A stretch of DNA of 64,000 bases from JAPKZH01 sp964537875 (GTDB taxonomy: Bacteria > Acidobacteriota > Aminicenantia > Aminicenantales > UBA4085), in NCBI GenBank assembly GCA_964537875.1, contig CAZIDN010000011.1, positions 1 to 64,000 on the forward strand, read 5' to 3'. This document shows positions 50,826 to 59,834 of this stretch, piece by piece. The position numbers were made by a program, and so were the translations under genes. Numbering within the stretch: the first letter of the stretch is position 1; each line of letters starts with the position of its first letter. Under the pieces are notes generated by a model. The model was not told the origin of the DNA. It saw only the letters and a program-made list of their open reading frames with translations, and did no database searches.

Positions 50826-51854
50826 ATGACATCCCGCGAGATCGTCAAACGAACCCTGGAATTCAGGTCTCCGCTCCGGATCCCCCGCCATCTCTGGCTC
50901 TTGCCCTGGGCCTCCGATCATTTTCCTCAGGAACTGGCCCGGATCCAGGCAGATTTTCCTGACGACATCGTGTATTCTCCGCCCTTCTTTAAGAATCCTC
51001 CGGCGACGAGCGGCGATGAATATGCGCCGGGCACTTTTATCGATGAATGGGGCTGCATTTTTGAGAACCGGCAGAAAGGAATCATCGGAGAAGTCAAGGA
51101 ACCGCTCCTCAAAAGCTGGAAAGACGTGGACATGGTCCGACCGCCGCTGGGCAGGCTCAGCGTGGATACCGAACAGGTCAATGCTTTTTGCAGAAGCACG
51201 GACAAATTCGTCGTGGCGGGCTGCCGCGTCCGGCCGTTCGAGCAGATCCAATTCATGCGCAAACCCGAGAACCTTTACCTGGACCTGGCCGAGCGACCCA
51301 AGGAGCTTTTCGTCCTCCTCGACCGGATCCATGAGTTTTATAAGAAGGAACTTGAGCTCTGGGCCCGGACCGAGGTCGATGGGCTGCTTTTCTCCGACGA
51401 CTGGGGAGGCCAGAGTTCGCTTCTCATATCACCAGTCCTCTGGAGAAAATTGTTCAAGCCGCTTTATCAGGAATACGTGGAGATCGCTCACCGCAGCGGC
51501 AAAGCCATGTTCATGCACTCGGACGGCTATATCACGGATATTATTCCGGACCTCGTCGAAATCCGAGTCGACGCCCTCAATTCCCAGGTCTTTTGCATGG
51601 ATATTGAAAGCCTGGGCAGGCTGTTCAAGGGAAAGATCACCTTTTGGGGCGAGATCGACCGCCAGCATATTCTGCCCTACGGGACCCCCAAGGAGGTCCG
51701 GGCGGCCGTCGGCCGTGTCTGGAGCTCACTCTACGACCATGGCGGCGTGATCGCTCAGTGTGAATTCGGCATCGGGGCCAAGCCCGAGAATGTCCGGCTT
51801 GTCTTCGAGACCTGGAACCGCTTCCCGTTCGCGGCGCCCTTCCGGTTCGCTTGA
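50826..51854 (+). CDS. URO-D-family corrinoid methyltransferase (MtaA/CmuA-like)
   Basis: 342 aa. The fold matches uroporphyrinogen decarboxylase-like methyltransferases: TSREIVKRTLEFRSPLRIPR at the start, ADPF-equivalent DGLLFSDDWGGQ, then MFMHSDGYITDIIPDLVEI and CEFGIGAKPENV, giving the His and Cys expected for zinc activation of a thiol or methylated substrate. It probably moves a methyl group to or from the upstream corrinoid protein. It is not a haem enzyme, as the rest of that pathway is absent. The substrate is unknown. Confidence 0.85.
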   Translation: MTSREIVKRTLEFRSPLRIPRHLWLLPWASDHFPQELARIQADFPDDIVYSPPFFKNPPATSGDEYAPGTFIDEWGCIFENRQKGIIGEVKEPLLKSWKDVDMVRPPLGRLSVDTEQVNAFCRSTDKFVVAGCRVRPFEQIQFMRKPENLYLDLAERPKELFVLLDRIHEFYKKELELWARTEVDGLLFSDDWGGQSSLLISPVLWRKLFKPLYQEYVEIAHRSGKAMFMHSDGYITDIIPDLVEIRVDALNSQVFCMDIESLGRLFKGKITFWGEIDRQHILPYGTPKEVRAAVGRVWSSLYDHGGVIAQCEFGIGAKPENVRLVFETWNRFPFAAPFRFA

Positions 51855-51914
51855 ATTTGTATTTGATTTCCCTTTTGGGCTAAAATAGATGGGAAGAAAG
51901 AAGAGGAGGTCATC

Positions 51915-52781
51915 ATGAAAACGCATAAATATCTCTGGCCGGTCCTCATCACCCTGGCCCTCCTTGCGACCGGGTTTGCCAAGGATAAAGTCGTTATCGA
52001 AAGCAAATGGATTGCGGCGCCCATTCAGCTGGATGGCAACTACGCGGATTGGTCCCCGGATGAGCTTGTGATCAATAAAAGCTATGATCTCAGCTATGCC
52101 TTCAAAAACGACGCCGATCATCTCTATCTCCTGTTTATTTTCAACATCAAAGAAGGCCAGAGGGAGAACAAATTCATGAGCTCCATCGATTTCACGGGAT
52201 TGACTCTTTGGCCGAACGTCGAAGGCAAAGAGAAAAAGAGCCACGGCCTGCGCTTTTACCCAAAGCAGGTCACGGGCGACCAGCTCATCCAGGAGATGGA
52301 AAAACAGGGCCAAACGCTCACGGACCAACAGAAACAGGAGATCAAGTCCAAGCCCAGGTATACGCTCTTTTCCTGCCAGGCCGTCGATAAGAAAGGCGAA
52401 GCGGTGCCGAATCTCGGAACGAGCGGTGCGACTTTCCGGACGACGAAAATCCAGAGAAGCGTCGTCTTTGAATACCTCATCCCCATGACTCTTCTTCAGG
52501 ATCCAGCCTCGACGACAAAATGGGATCCTTCCCAGCCGCTCAAGATCGGCTTTGAGTGGGGGGGATTGACCGAGGAGATGAAAAAGAATTATGCGGATCG
52601 GGTCGGCTCACAGGGCACTATGGCTGGGGCAGCGGGCACCTCGCTCGAGGGCCAAATCAGCGGCGGCCATGAAGGCGGCGGAGATTTCCGTGCTCCAGAA
52701 TCTTCCTTGGCCGGTTCGCGGCGCGGAATTCCGAAAAAATACGACTTCTGGATTGACCTCAAGATCGCCGCAAAGCAATAG
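51915..52781 (+). CDS. Exported CBM9/DOMON-like protein
   Basis: 288 aa behind GAGGAGG, with a signal peptide at residues 1-22. WIAAPIQLDGNYADWSPDEL and YDLSYAFKNDADHLYLLFIF are typical of family 9 carbohydrate-binding-like beta-sandwiches. The second half, with FEYLIPMTLL and PLKIGFEWGG, completes the sandwich. A Gly/Ala/Ser-rich tail ends with KKYDFWIDLKIA. Ligand unknown: sugar or haem are both possible in this fold. Transcription may be shared with the methyltransferase genes, 60 bp upstream. Confidence 0.65.
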   Translation: MKTHKYLWPVLITLALLATGFAKDKVVIESKWIAAPIQLDGNYADWSPDELVINKSYDLSYAFKNDADHLYLLFIFNIKEGQRENKFMSSIDFTGLTLWPNVEGKEKKSHGLRFYPKQVTGDQLIQEMEKQGQTLTDQQKQEIKSKPRYTLFSCQAVDKKGEAVPNLGTSGATFRTTKIQRSVVFEYLIPMTLLQDPASTTKWDPSQPLKIGFEWGGLTEEMKKNYADRVGSQGTMAGAAGTSLEGQISGGHEGGGDFRAPESSLAGSRRGIPKKYDFWIDLKIAAKQ

Positions 52782-52789
52782 GTTTTTTT

Positions 52790-53710
52790 CTAGACGGGGA
52801 ACGAGACAAGAAAAGCGCCGGCAAAAGCGAAGATCACGGCCGCCAGCTTCAGGGGCGTTATCCTCTCTTTCAAGAAAATCGCGGCCAGAATAAAGATAAA
52901 AATCGTGTTCAGCTGATTGATGGCCGAGGCGACCGAGGCCTGGGTGTATTTCATCCCTCCCATCCAGATCACCAGAGAGAGATAGGATCCCAAGACCGAA
53001 GCGGGGACCAAAATTTTGATATTTTCGAGCCGCACCAGGGGCTCGAGAATCGTTTTGCGCTTGGGATGAAAGGAGAGGAACGCCGAAATCGAGAGCGTCC
53101 CCCCAACCATCCGGATAAAGCTGGCCAGGAGAAAGGATATCCCGCCGAGCAGAGGCTTGACCATGACAATTCCCGCGGCTGTTGTAAACATGGACAGGAC
53201 TCCCAGCCCGATGCCGGTGAGAAGCAATTTGCGGGGCAGGAGGGCGTCGCTTTTCTTCTGGGTGATGAGAAAAACGGCCAGGACGATGAGAATAGCGCCC
53301 AGGCTCTGCCTTCCGTCCATACGTTCACCGATGAAAAGAAACGACAGGCCGATGACAAAAGGGCTGTAGGAACAGTCCACGATCGCCAACAGCTCGGCCC
53401 CGAGGATATTCAAAGCTAAAAAGAACAGCGTGTCCGAAACGGCAATGCCGATGATTCCGCTGGCTATAAATAGAACATAATGGCTCCAGGGGAGGGCCGG
53501 CCAGACCGGCTGGCCCAGGGCGATCAGAGTCAGGAATAGGAAAGCCAGGGACAGGACATTTTTGAAGAGATTCATGCCGAGCGCATGAACGTTCTTTCCG
53601 CCGATCCGGAAGAGGATGACGGAAAACGCCCAGAGCAGGGCGGAGACGAGCGATAGCGCCTCCCCGAGGTGGGGCAGGCTTTGCATCGAATTGAAAAACT
53701 CCGTCAACAT
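52790..53710 (-). CDS. EamA/DMT-family permease
   Basis: 306 aa with ten hydrophobic helices in two EamA repeats (for example ALSLVSALLWAFSVILFRIG and VLSMFTTAAGIVMVKPLLGG). The conserved LNILGAELLAIVDCSYSPFV and AINQLNTIFIFILAAIFLKE lie at the ends of each repeat. Members export amino acids, nucleobases or other metabolites. The substrate is not predictable. It converges with the CBM9-like gene, with a gap of 8 bp. Confidence 0.88.
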   Translation of the reverse strand: MLTEFFNSMQSLPHLGEALSLVSALLWAFSVILFRIGGKNVHALGMNLFKNVLSLAFLFLTLIALGQPVWPALPWSHYVLFIASGIIGIAVSDTLFFLALNILGAELLAIVDCSYSPFVIGLSFLFIGERMDGRQSLGAILIVLAVFLITQKKSDALLPRKLLLTGIGLGVLSMFTTAAGIVMVKPLLGGISFLLASFIRMVGGTLSISAFLSFHPKRKTILEPLVRLENIKILVPASVLGSYLSLVIWMGGMKYTQASVASAINQLNTIFIFILAAIFLKERITPLKLAAVIFAFAGAFLVSFPV

Positions 53711-53861
53711 GAAGAGTCTTTATAGCAGAGACCGAAGGGGAGGTCAATAAATTGGCGAAAGGGCCGTCTTTTCTAAGCCGGGCGAGGGGTATACCGCGAA
53801 GAAGCCCGTCATAAACTAAAAGGAGAAAAGAATAAAGATTCGTATTCTATTAACCCCCCTA

Positions 53862-53992
53862 CCCCCCTAGGGAATTAGGGGGGATTCAAAATGTCGGCGG
53901 GCACGGTTTCTCTCCGAAGGAGAGAAGAGCGAAGGAACGATGCCGAGCGGATTTTCCTCGCGGGGGAAAATCCGCGTGGCTTTGAGCGGCAT
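53862..53992. repeat. Cluster of three hairpins upstream of the sodium symporter
   Basis: Hairpin 1: CCCCCC/GGGGGG (53862-53883). Hairpin 2: TTCTCTCC/GGAGAGAA with a 3-nt loop (53908-53926). Hairpin 3: CGGATTTTCC/GGAAAATCCG (53948-53974), itself enclosed by ATGCCG/CGGCAT (53940-53992). All lie in the 331-bp gap between divergent genes. They may be a structured leader of the symporter mRNA or a repeat mosaic. A purine-rich AAAAGGAGAAAAG stretch precedes them at 53818. Confidence 0.6.
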
Positions 53993-54041
53993 ACCCCGAG
54001 CCTTTTTTGACAAGAGCCGGCCGTTTGTGTTTAATGGACGC

Positions 54042-56147
54042 ATGCAAATTCTCGGGCTCCACTGGCTGGATTTCACGATCGTCGTGGTCTATCTCGTCGG
54101 CATGCTGGCCCTGGGCAAATGGGCGTCCCGCCGGACAAAAAGCGAGGGCGATTTTTATATGGCCGGTCGCCGGCTGGGGAAGTTCTATCAGTTCTTTCTC
54201 AATTTCGGCGCTTCGACCAATGCCGACCAGGCCGTCGCCGTTTCCCGCGAGATCTACCGCCAAGGGATCGGGGGCATGTGGATCCAGTACCTGGTCCTGT
54301 TCCTCACGCCCTTCTACTGGTTTACGACGGCCCTCATGCGGCGATCGCGGCTCATCACCCTCGGGGATTATTATGCCGAGCGGTTCCGCAGCAAATTCCT
54401 GGGAGCGGCCTTTGCCGTTTTTACCCTGGTCATGGCTTTCATCGGCGGCGGCGTAAGCTACATGGTCGCCGGGAAAACGATCCAGGCGTTGACGCCCAAG
54501 CCGTCGGAATTGTACACCGCCCAGGAGCGCCGGAGCGTGGAGATGTTCCAGGAATACCAGGGATTGAAAAAGAACCTGGATGCCGGCTTGACCGCGGGGG
54601 AAAAGGCCCGCTACGACGAACTCAACGACCGCTTCAAGCACGGCGAGCTCCACGCCTTCATTTCCTACACCAATCCCATGGTCGTGTATCTTGTCTTTGC
54701 CATCATCGTCAGCATCTACACGGTCATGGGCGGATTTATCGCCGCGGCCTGGACCGATGTCGTCCAGGGATTCCTGATCGTCATATTCTCCGTGATGCTG
54801 ATCCCCTTGGGGCTGGCCAAAATCGGCGGCTTCGCCGGCCTTCATGCGCGCGTCCCGGATTTCATGTTCAACCTGTTCGGGTCGGTGACCACGTCGGAAT
54901 ATGCCTGGTACACGATCCTGGCCATGATCCTGGCCAACCTGGTCTCGATCATCGCCTCGGCGGGGATGATGCAGACGGCCGGATCGGCCAAGAATGAGAT
55001 GTCGGCCCGGTTCGGCATGATCATGGGCATGTATTTCAAGAGGTTCCTGATGATCTTCTGGGCGCTGGCCGGGCTTTTGGCCGTGGGGCTGTTCGGCGGG
55101 ACGCTCCACGATCCCGACCTCATCTGGGGCGTGATGACCCGCGAGCTCCTGTTCCCGAGCGCCATCGGTCTGATGCTGGTTGGCATTCTGGCTGCCAATA
55201 TGTCCACGTTGAGCGCCAATGCCGTTTCCTACTCGGCGCTCTTCATCCGCAACATCTACCGGCCGATCTCGTCAGGGAGATCGGAGCGACACTATCTGAC
55301 GATCGGCAAGATCGTCCTCGCCCTAACCCTCATCGGCGGGGTCGGCACGGCGCTTTTTGTCGGCAACCTGCTCTATCTATTCCAGTATTTCATCTCTCTT
55401 CCGGCGGTCTTCGGGGCTTCGATCTGGCTGGGATTCATCTGGCGGCGGCTGACGAAATGGGCCGTGATCATCCAGATCTTTATCTGTTTCACGATCTACG
55501 CGATCGTTCCCAACCTGTTCCAGACTTGGAACTGGGCCAGGACCAACCCAGCCTTCCTGCTGGAAACGAAGCCCAAGACGGTCACGATCACGACGGCGGC
55601 CCTTGGCGAAGATGTGGATGCGGGACGGGCTTCGAGCCTGGGGCAAGAGATACGGAAACCGCATGTTATCGAATCGACGGCCGTCTTCTTTGAGAAGGCC
55701 GCCCGCATCAACCCCGACGATCCCCGTTCGCCAAAAATCGGCATCGGGCGCTTCAACGCCGAAGTCTGGGTCATGAGCTGGTTCGGCATCCATTTCACGA
55801 GCTTCACCAAGGCCCAGCTCAGCGCCGTCCGCTTTTTCTTTGACGCGTTCTTCCCCTTCGTTCTGTTGTTTTTGATCAGCGCTGTGACCAGGCCGGTCCC
55901 TAAGCAGGCCCTGGACCGGTTCTTCGGCAGGATCCATACGCCCGTTGCCCCTACGCCGGATGAAGATGTCAAGGCCGTCGAGGACTCTTACGACAACCCG
56001 GACAAATTCAGGTCCCGGAAGGTTTGGCCGCGCTCGAACTGGGAGATCATGAAACCGGGCAAGTGGGATATCATCGGATTCGGGGGCAGCTGGCTGCTGG
56101 TCGGCGTCATCATTCTGCTCCTCTGGCTCATGGTGAGTTTAAGATAA
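54042..56147 (+). CDS. Sodium:solute symporter (SSS family)
   Basis: 701 aa from ATG 54042; upstream in-frame ATG 53940 lies within the hairpin cluster. About 13-14 helices are visible, starting WLDFTIVVVYLVGMLALGKW, then SEGDFYMAGRRLGKFYQFFL. NADQAVAVSREIYRQGIGGM and MLVGILAANMSTLSANAVSY are SSS signatures for sodium and substrate binding. Two hydrophilic insertions, near residues 155-205 and 510-575, are longer than usual. It is larger than typical SSS proteins (500-600 aa). Substrate unknown; sugar or organic acid uptake is likely. Confidence 0.88.
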   Translation: MQILGLHWLDFTIVVVYLVGMLALGKWASRRTKSEGDFYMAGRRLGKFYQFFLNFGASTNADQAVAVSREIYRQGIGGMWIQYLVLFLTPFYWFTTALMRRSRLITLGDYYAERFRSKFLGAAFAVFTLVMAFIGGGVSYMVAGKTIQALTPKPSELYTAQERRSVEMFQEYQGLKKNLDAGLTAGEKARYDELNDRFKHGELHAFISYTNPMVVYLVFAIIVSIYTVMGGFIAAAWTDVVQGFLIVIFSVMLIPLGLAKIGGFAGLHARVPDFMFNLFGSVTTSEYAWYTILAMILANLVSIIASAGMMQTAGSAKNEMSARFGMIMGMYFKRFLMIFWALAGLLAVGLFGGTLHDPDLIWGVMTRELLFPSAIGLMLVGILAANMSTLSANAVSYSALFIRNIYRPISSGRSERHYLTIGKIVLALTLIGGVGTALFVGNLLYLFQYFISLPAVFGASIWLGFIWRRLTKWAVIIQIFICFTIYAIVPNLFQTWNWARTNPAFLLETKPKTVTITTAALGEDVDAGRASSLGQEIRKPHVIESTAVFFEKAARINPDDPRSPKIGIGRFNAEVWVMSWFGIHFTSFTKAQLSAVRFFFDAFFPFVLLFLISAVTRPVPKQALDRFFGRIHTPVAPTPDEDVKAVEDSYDNPDKFRSRKVWPRSNWEIMKPGKWDIIGFGGSWLLVGVIILLLWLMVSLR

Positions 56148-56188
56148 AAAACGGACGGTCCTTGTGGCCCGAGTTGTTCAGGCTAGGT

Positions 56189-57211
56189 ATGAAAAAAGAC
56201 ATAAAGGATCTTACCTTTGAGGAGTTGAAAGTCGAGCTGGCCGAGATGGGGGAAGCGGCGTACAGGGCGAGGCAGATCTTCGCCTGGCTTTATCATCGAG
56301 GGGCCGTGAGTTTCGCGGCCTTCACCAATCTTTCCAAAAAATTCCGGGATGAGATGGCCGCCTCCTACGAAATCAGCAGCCTGGACCTCTACGGTGTCTT
56401 CCGGTCCGAGGACCAAACCCGGAAGTTGCTCTTCAAGCTCGGGGACGGAAATTTCGTCGAGACCGTCCTCATCCCGGCCGGGGCGCGGACGACCGTCTGC
56501 CTTTCCACGCAGGTCGGCTGCAAATTCTCGTGTCCGTTTTGCGCCAGCGGCCTGAAGGGATTCGTTCGGAATCTGACACCGGCGGAAATGGTCAATCAGG
56601 TGCTTTTTCTGAAGCACCATGAGGGGGAGCCGGTGACGAACCTCGTCTTCATGGGGATGGGCGAGCCGCTGGATAACTTCGAAAACCTGGCCAAAGCCAT
56701 CCGGATCATGAATTCCACCGAAGGCCTGGGCATCGCGGCCAGGCGGATGACGGTTTCGACATGCGGCATCGTGCCCGGCATCAGGCTCTTCAAGAGCTTG
56801 GGGCTCCAAGTGAACCTTTCCATTTCGCTCCACGCGGTGACCGATGAGAAGAGAACGCGGCTGGTCCCGGTCAATAAAAAATATCCGTTGGAAATCCTGA
56901 TCAGGGCCTGCCAAGATTACATGAAAGGTGGAGGCCGGAAAATCACCCTGGAATATGTCCTGATCCGCGGCGTCAATGATTCCCTTGCCGATGCCGACGG
57001 TCTGGCCCGTATCGCCCGGCGATTAAAAGCGAAAGTCAACTTGATCCCTTACAGTCTTGTTCAGGGATTGCCGTATGAGGTTCCCGCAGAGGATACAATC
57101 CGGCTCTTCGTCCAGAGGCTTGAGGGAAGGAATGTGCCCGTGACTTTGCGCCATTCAAAAGGCACGGACATCCAAGCCGCCTGCGGACAGCTCGCGGGTC
57201 GACCGGCGTGA
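56189..57211 (+). CDS. rlmN: RlmN, dual-specificity rRNA/tRNA adenine methyltransferase
   Basis: 340 aa from ATG 56189. Radical-SAM motif CKFSCPFC (C111, C115, C118) binds the 4Fe-4S cluster. The conserved C332 in QAACGQL carries the methyl group during C2 methylation of A2503 in 23S rRNA and A37 in tRNAs. STCG and NLSISLHAVTDEKR are further signatures. The start is 41 bp after the symporter stop. Confidence 0.95.
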   Translation: MKKDIKDLTFEELKVELAEMGEAAYRARQIFAWLYHRGAVSFAAFTNLSKKFRDEMAASYEISSLDLYGVFRSEDQTRKLLFKLGDGNFVETVLIPAGARTTVCLSTQVGCKFSCPFCASGLKGFVRNLTPAEMVNQVLFLKHHEGEPVTNLVFMGMGEPLDNFENLAKAIRIMNSTEGLGIAARRMTVSTCGIVPGIRLFKSLGLQVNLSISLHAVTDEKRTRLVPVNKKYPLEILIRACQDYMKGGGRKITLEYVLIRGVNDSLADADGLARIARRLKAKVNLIPYSLVQGLPYEVPAEDTIRLFVQRLEGRNVPVTLRHSKGTDIQAACGQLAGRPA

Positions 57212-57294
57212 AAAACGTTTTCGGGAGCCAGAGCAACTTCGGACTCCGCGTTTCATTTTCATGACCCTTACAAAATGGAAGAGAGCCAATTTTG

Positions 57295-58590
57295 TTAGAT
57301 GTTGAGGTTTGACCCCGTTTTTTCCAAGATGGCGAGGGTCTCGATATGCGGCGTATGGGGGAAGAAATCGTAGATTTTGAGAGCTTTGACCTTGTAACCG
57401 GTTTCCAGCTCTTTAAGGTCCCTGGCCAAAGTCGTCGGGTTGCATGACAGGTAGATCAGCTTGGGGGCAGGTCTTTGCCTCAAGCCTTGGAGGATGGCCG
57501 GGCCGAGACCCTTGCGCGGCGGGTCGAAGAGGACGGCATCCATCTTCCTGTCCAGCACCCAGGAAATCCATTCCTCGCCGGGGCCCTCGCAAATCGTAAA
57601 ATTTCGGACCTGGTTCAGGGCCAGGTTGCGTTTGAGGAATTCGATATTTTCGGCGCCGGATTCGATCCCATAAACGCTCTTGACGTTCGGGGCCAGGGCG
57701 ATGCCGAACGTGCCCAAGCCGCAGTAGAAGTCGGCGATACAATCCTCCGCTCCGAACTCCGCCATGTCCATGATGTCGCGAGTGACCCGAGGGAGCAGGT
57801 CCACATTCACCTGGAAGAACGACTGCGCTCCGACATGGAATCGGGTTCGCCCGATCTCTTCCTCGATATAATTTTTTCCCCAGGCCGACGTCTCTTGATA
57901 GCCCGTTTTCGTCCGGTAAAGGCAGACGATCCCGGCCAGCCGATGGCCCGAAGCGAGTCCTGTGATCAGAGGGTCGATCTCGTCTGTCTTCGGACGCGTT
58001 TTCCAAAATACGTTCAAGAGCAATTCTCCTCGGGCTCGGCTTTCCCTGACTTCGACTTCTTCCAGGGAAGGGATCGCCCGTTCTTCGAGGATTTTCTTGA
58101 GGTCGGCCAGCAGGCGGCCGATGGGCTCGGAGATTAAAAAGCACTCCTGGATTTTTACGAATTCATCCTGTTTTCCCGGCAAGTTGTAGGCGAGCTCGGC
58201 CTTCGCCCCTTCCCAGATAATATGCAGCCGGACCTTGTTCCTGTAGTGCCAAATCCTTGGGGAAGACACGGTTTCCAAGGTCGCGCCGGCCAGGTCCAGC
58301 CGCGAGGACAGGATTTCCAGGACCTGCGCCTTCTTGATTTCGATTTGACGAGGATAGGGCAGGACTTGATAGGACGAGCAGGCTTTGTAGTGAGGGCAGC
58401 GACTCGCCAACCGCTCTTCAGACGCCTTGATGATCCCGACCGTCCGGGCTTCGATATAGTTCCTTTTTTCCTTGACCGGCCGGATGTCGACGATTTCCCC
58501 GGGGAGGCCTTCATCCGTCAAGCAGACCTTTCCCTGAAATACGGCCAGGCTCTTGCCGGGATAGACGATTTTTTCGATGGTGACCTGCAT
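57295..58590 (-). CDS. rlmD: RlmD/TrmA-family 23S rRNA uracil-C5 methyltransferase
   Basis: 431 aa. An N-terminal TRAM domain (residues 1-55) is followed by CPHYKACSSYQ, where the iron-sulfur motif of RlmD (C-x5-C-x2-C-Q) has lost its third Cys (Y74). The catalytic part has DFYCGLGTFGIALA, VLFDPPRKGLG and the nucleophile in YLSCNPTTLARDL. It methylates a uracil, probably in 23S rRNA; the exact site (U1939, U747) is not certain. The last codons come from a repeat end (57300-57316). It lies 14 bp downstream of the Gfo/Idh gene. Confidence 0.85.
   Translation of the reverse strand: MQVTIEKIVYPGKSLAVFQGKVCLTDEGLPGEIVDIRPVKEKRNYIEARTVGIIKASEERLASRCPHYKACSSYQVLPYPRQIEIKKAQVLEILSSRLDLAGATLETVSSPRIWHYRNKVRLHIIWEGAKAELAYNLPGKQDEFVKIQECFLISEPIGRLLADLKKILEERAIPSLEEVEVRESRARGELLLNVFWKTRPKTDEIDPLITGLASGHRLAGIVCLYRTKTGYQETSAWGKNYIEEEIGRTRFHVGAQSFFQVNVDLLPRVTRDIMDMAEFGAEDCIADFYCGLGTFGIALAPNVKSVYGIESGAENIEFLKRNLALNQVRNFTICEGPGEEWISWVLDRKMDAVLFDPPRKGLGPAILQGLRQRPAPKLIYLSCNPTTLARDLKELETGYKVKALKIYDFFPHTPHIETLAILEKTGSNLNI
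57300..57316. repeat. Third copy of the TGTTGAGGTTTGACCCC repeat end
   Basis: The sequence is identical to the right ends at 32074-32090 and 32581-32597. No left end is found within 300 bp, so this is a partial copy. It supplies the last coding triplets and approaches the stop of the RlmD-like gene on the minus strand. Confidence 0.7.
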
Positions 58591-58604
58591 GGCCGGAAGG
58601 CGGG

Positions 58605-59834
58605 CTATAAGGTGAGCTTGTCGGACGGGAAATTTCGATAATCGATCAAATCGATGATTTTGCCCTTGCCGCTCCAGGGAATGCCGAGTTCGGAAGGGAG
58701 GGAATTGTTCTCATAGCACTGCTCCAGGACGGCGTCCAGTCCTTTGACCCGGATTCTCCTGCGGCCGGGTTCGCCATCCGCTACGATCAAGTCCCGGGGA
58801 AAATTCACGATGTCGGGCATGGAATCCTGCATGCCGTTCAGGCAGAGCGTCTGGCTTTGTCCGGCTTCCGGCCCGCAGACCGGCGGCTTTCGGCTTTTGA
58901 CGGATTCGAGGGAGGCCCATAATTTGTTCATCGGCTCGGCGTCCGGGGACCCGTAGTTCTTGGCCGAGCCGTCGCCCAGCCTGGCCTGGATATCGGAATT
59001 CCGGCCCTCGACGAAAACCGTCGCCTTTTCGAATTCATAGGAAAGAACGGGCCCTTTGTCTTTTTCCGAAACGTGGGAGACATAGAAAAGGATCTCGACA
59101 CCCGTGTCCATCAGGCAGCGGGCCGCCGCCGTGTCAAAATTCTGGATATCATGGGCGCGGTAGAGCTCGGCTTCGACCCGGGCCGGCCCGGCGCTCGCCT
59201 CCGGCGTTGCCCCCATGACGTAGAGCATGTTGTGGAGATCGTGGGCCATGGCATTATTAGCGGGGCTGTCGAGGATCCAGCGGCCTTCCCCGTCCTGCTG
59301 TTTCCCGGCCCAGTCGTTCCGCCGATAATAGGCTTCGTCCCGGGGCCAGAGATAGAGGCATTTCAGGCGCTTCGGCTTCCCGAAAAGGCCTTTGAGGATG
59401 TCTTTTTTAAGCGCTTGAATGGCTTTGCTGAACGACCATTGATAGCCGACGGCGACCCACTTTTTGGCTCGATCGCGGGCCTCGATGATCGCCCGGTCTT
59501 CCTGGATCGTTGCGGCCAAGGGCTTTTCACACAGGACATCGCTTGCTTTTTGAAGGGCTAGACAGGTCTGCGAGTTGTGAAACTGGATGGGAGAGGAGAC
59601 GATTGCCAGTTCAGCGTCATGCCGATCGAAGAAATTTTCCAGGTCCGGATAGATCGGAATCCGGAGAGTCTGGAGCTCGTCAAGCTGCGGGCACCTTTTC
59701 GGAAAGGGATCCACGGTCCCCTGGACCTTGAACAGGCCTCGATCCCGGTTTTCCAGGAGCGTTTGGAGGTAGACGGAGCCCATGCCTCCGATCCCGACCA
59801 GGACCAGGGTGACGGGCTTCTTGTTATTTTTCAA
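58605..59834 (-). CDS. Gfo/Idh/MocA-family oxidoreductase
   Basis: 409 aa if started at TTG 59834; TTG 59852 is an alternative and adds six residues. Rossmann motif LVLVGIGGMGSVYLQTLLEN, then VSSPIQFHNSQTCLAL, CEKPLAATIQED and VGYQWSF, the usual EKP and substrate-domain Tyr/Trp. It oxidises or reduces sugars, inositols or related alcohols with NAD(P). It overlaps the end of the GH38 gene, so it probably acts on the sugar that enzyme releases. Confidence 0.87.
   Translation of the reverse strand: MKNNKKPVTLVLVGIGGMGSVYLQTLLENRDRGLFKVQGTVDPFPKRCPQLDELQTLRIPIYPDLENFFDRHDAELAIVSSPIQFHNSQTCLALQKASDVLCEKPLAATIQEDRAIIEARDRAKKWVAVGYQWSFSKAIQALKKDILKGLFGKPKRLKCLYLWPRDEAYYRRNDWAGKQQDGEGRWILDSPANNAMAHDLHNMLYVMGATPEASAGPARVEAELYRAHDIQNFDTAAARCLMDTGVEILFYVSHVSEKDKGPVLSYEFEKATVFVEGRNSDIQARLGDGSAKNYGSPDAEPMNKLWASLESVKSRKPPVCGPEAGQSQTLCLNGMQDSMPDIVNFPRDLIVADGEPGRRRIRVKGLDAVLEQCYENNSLPSELGIPWSGKGKIIDLIDYRNFPSDKLTL

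Noticed and set aside
50826..51854. Haem-biosynthesis uroporphyrinogen decarboxylase (HemE)
   Set aside because: It follows a corrinoid protein, has the zinc-type His/Cys pattern of methyltransferases, and no other haem genes are near.
53886..55109. 407-codon minus-strand frame opposite the sodium symporter
   Set aside because: It is His/Asp/Gly-rich shadow translation of a membrane-protein gene with clear SSS motifs.
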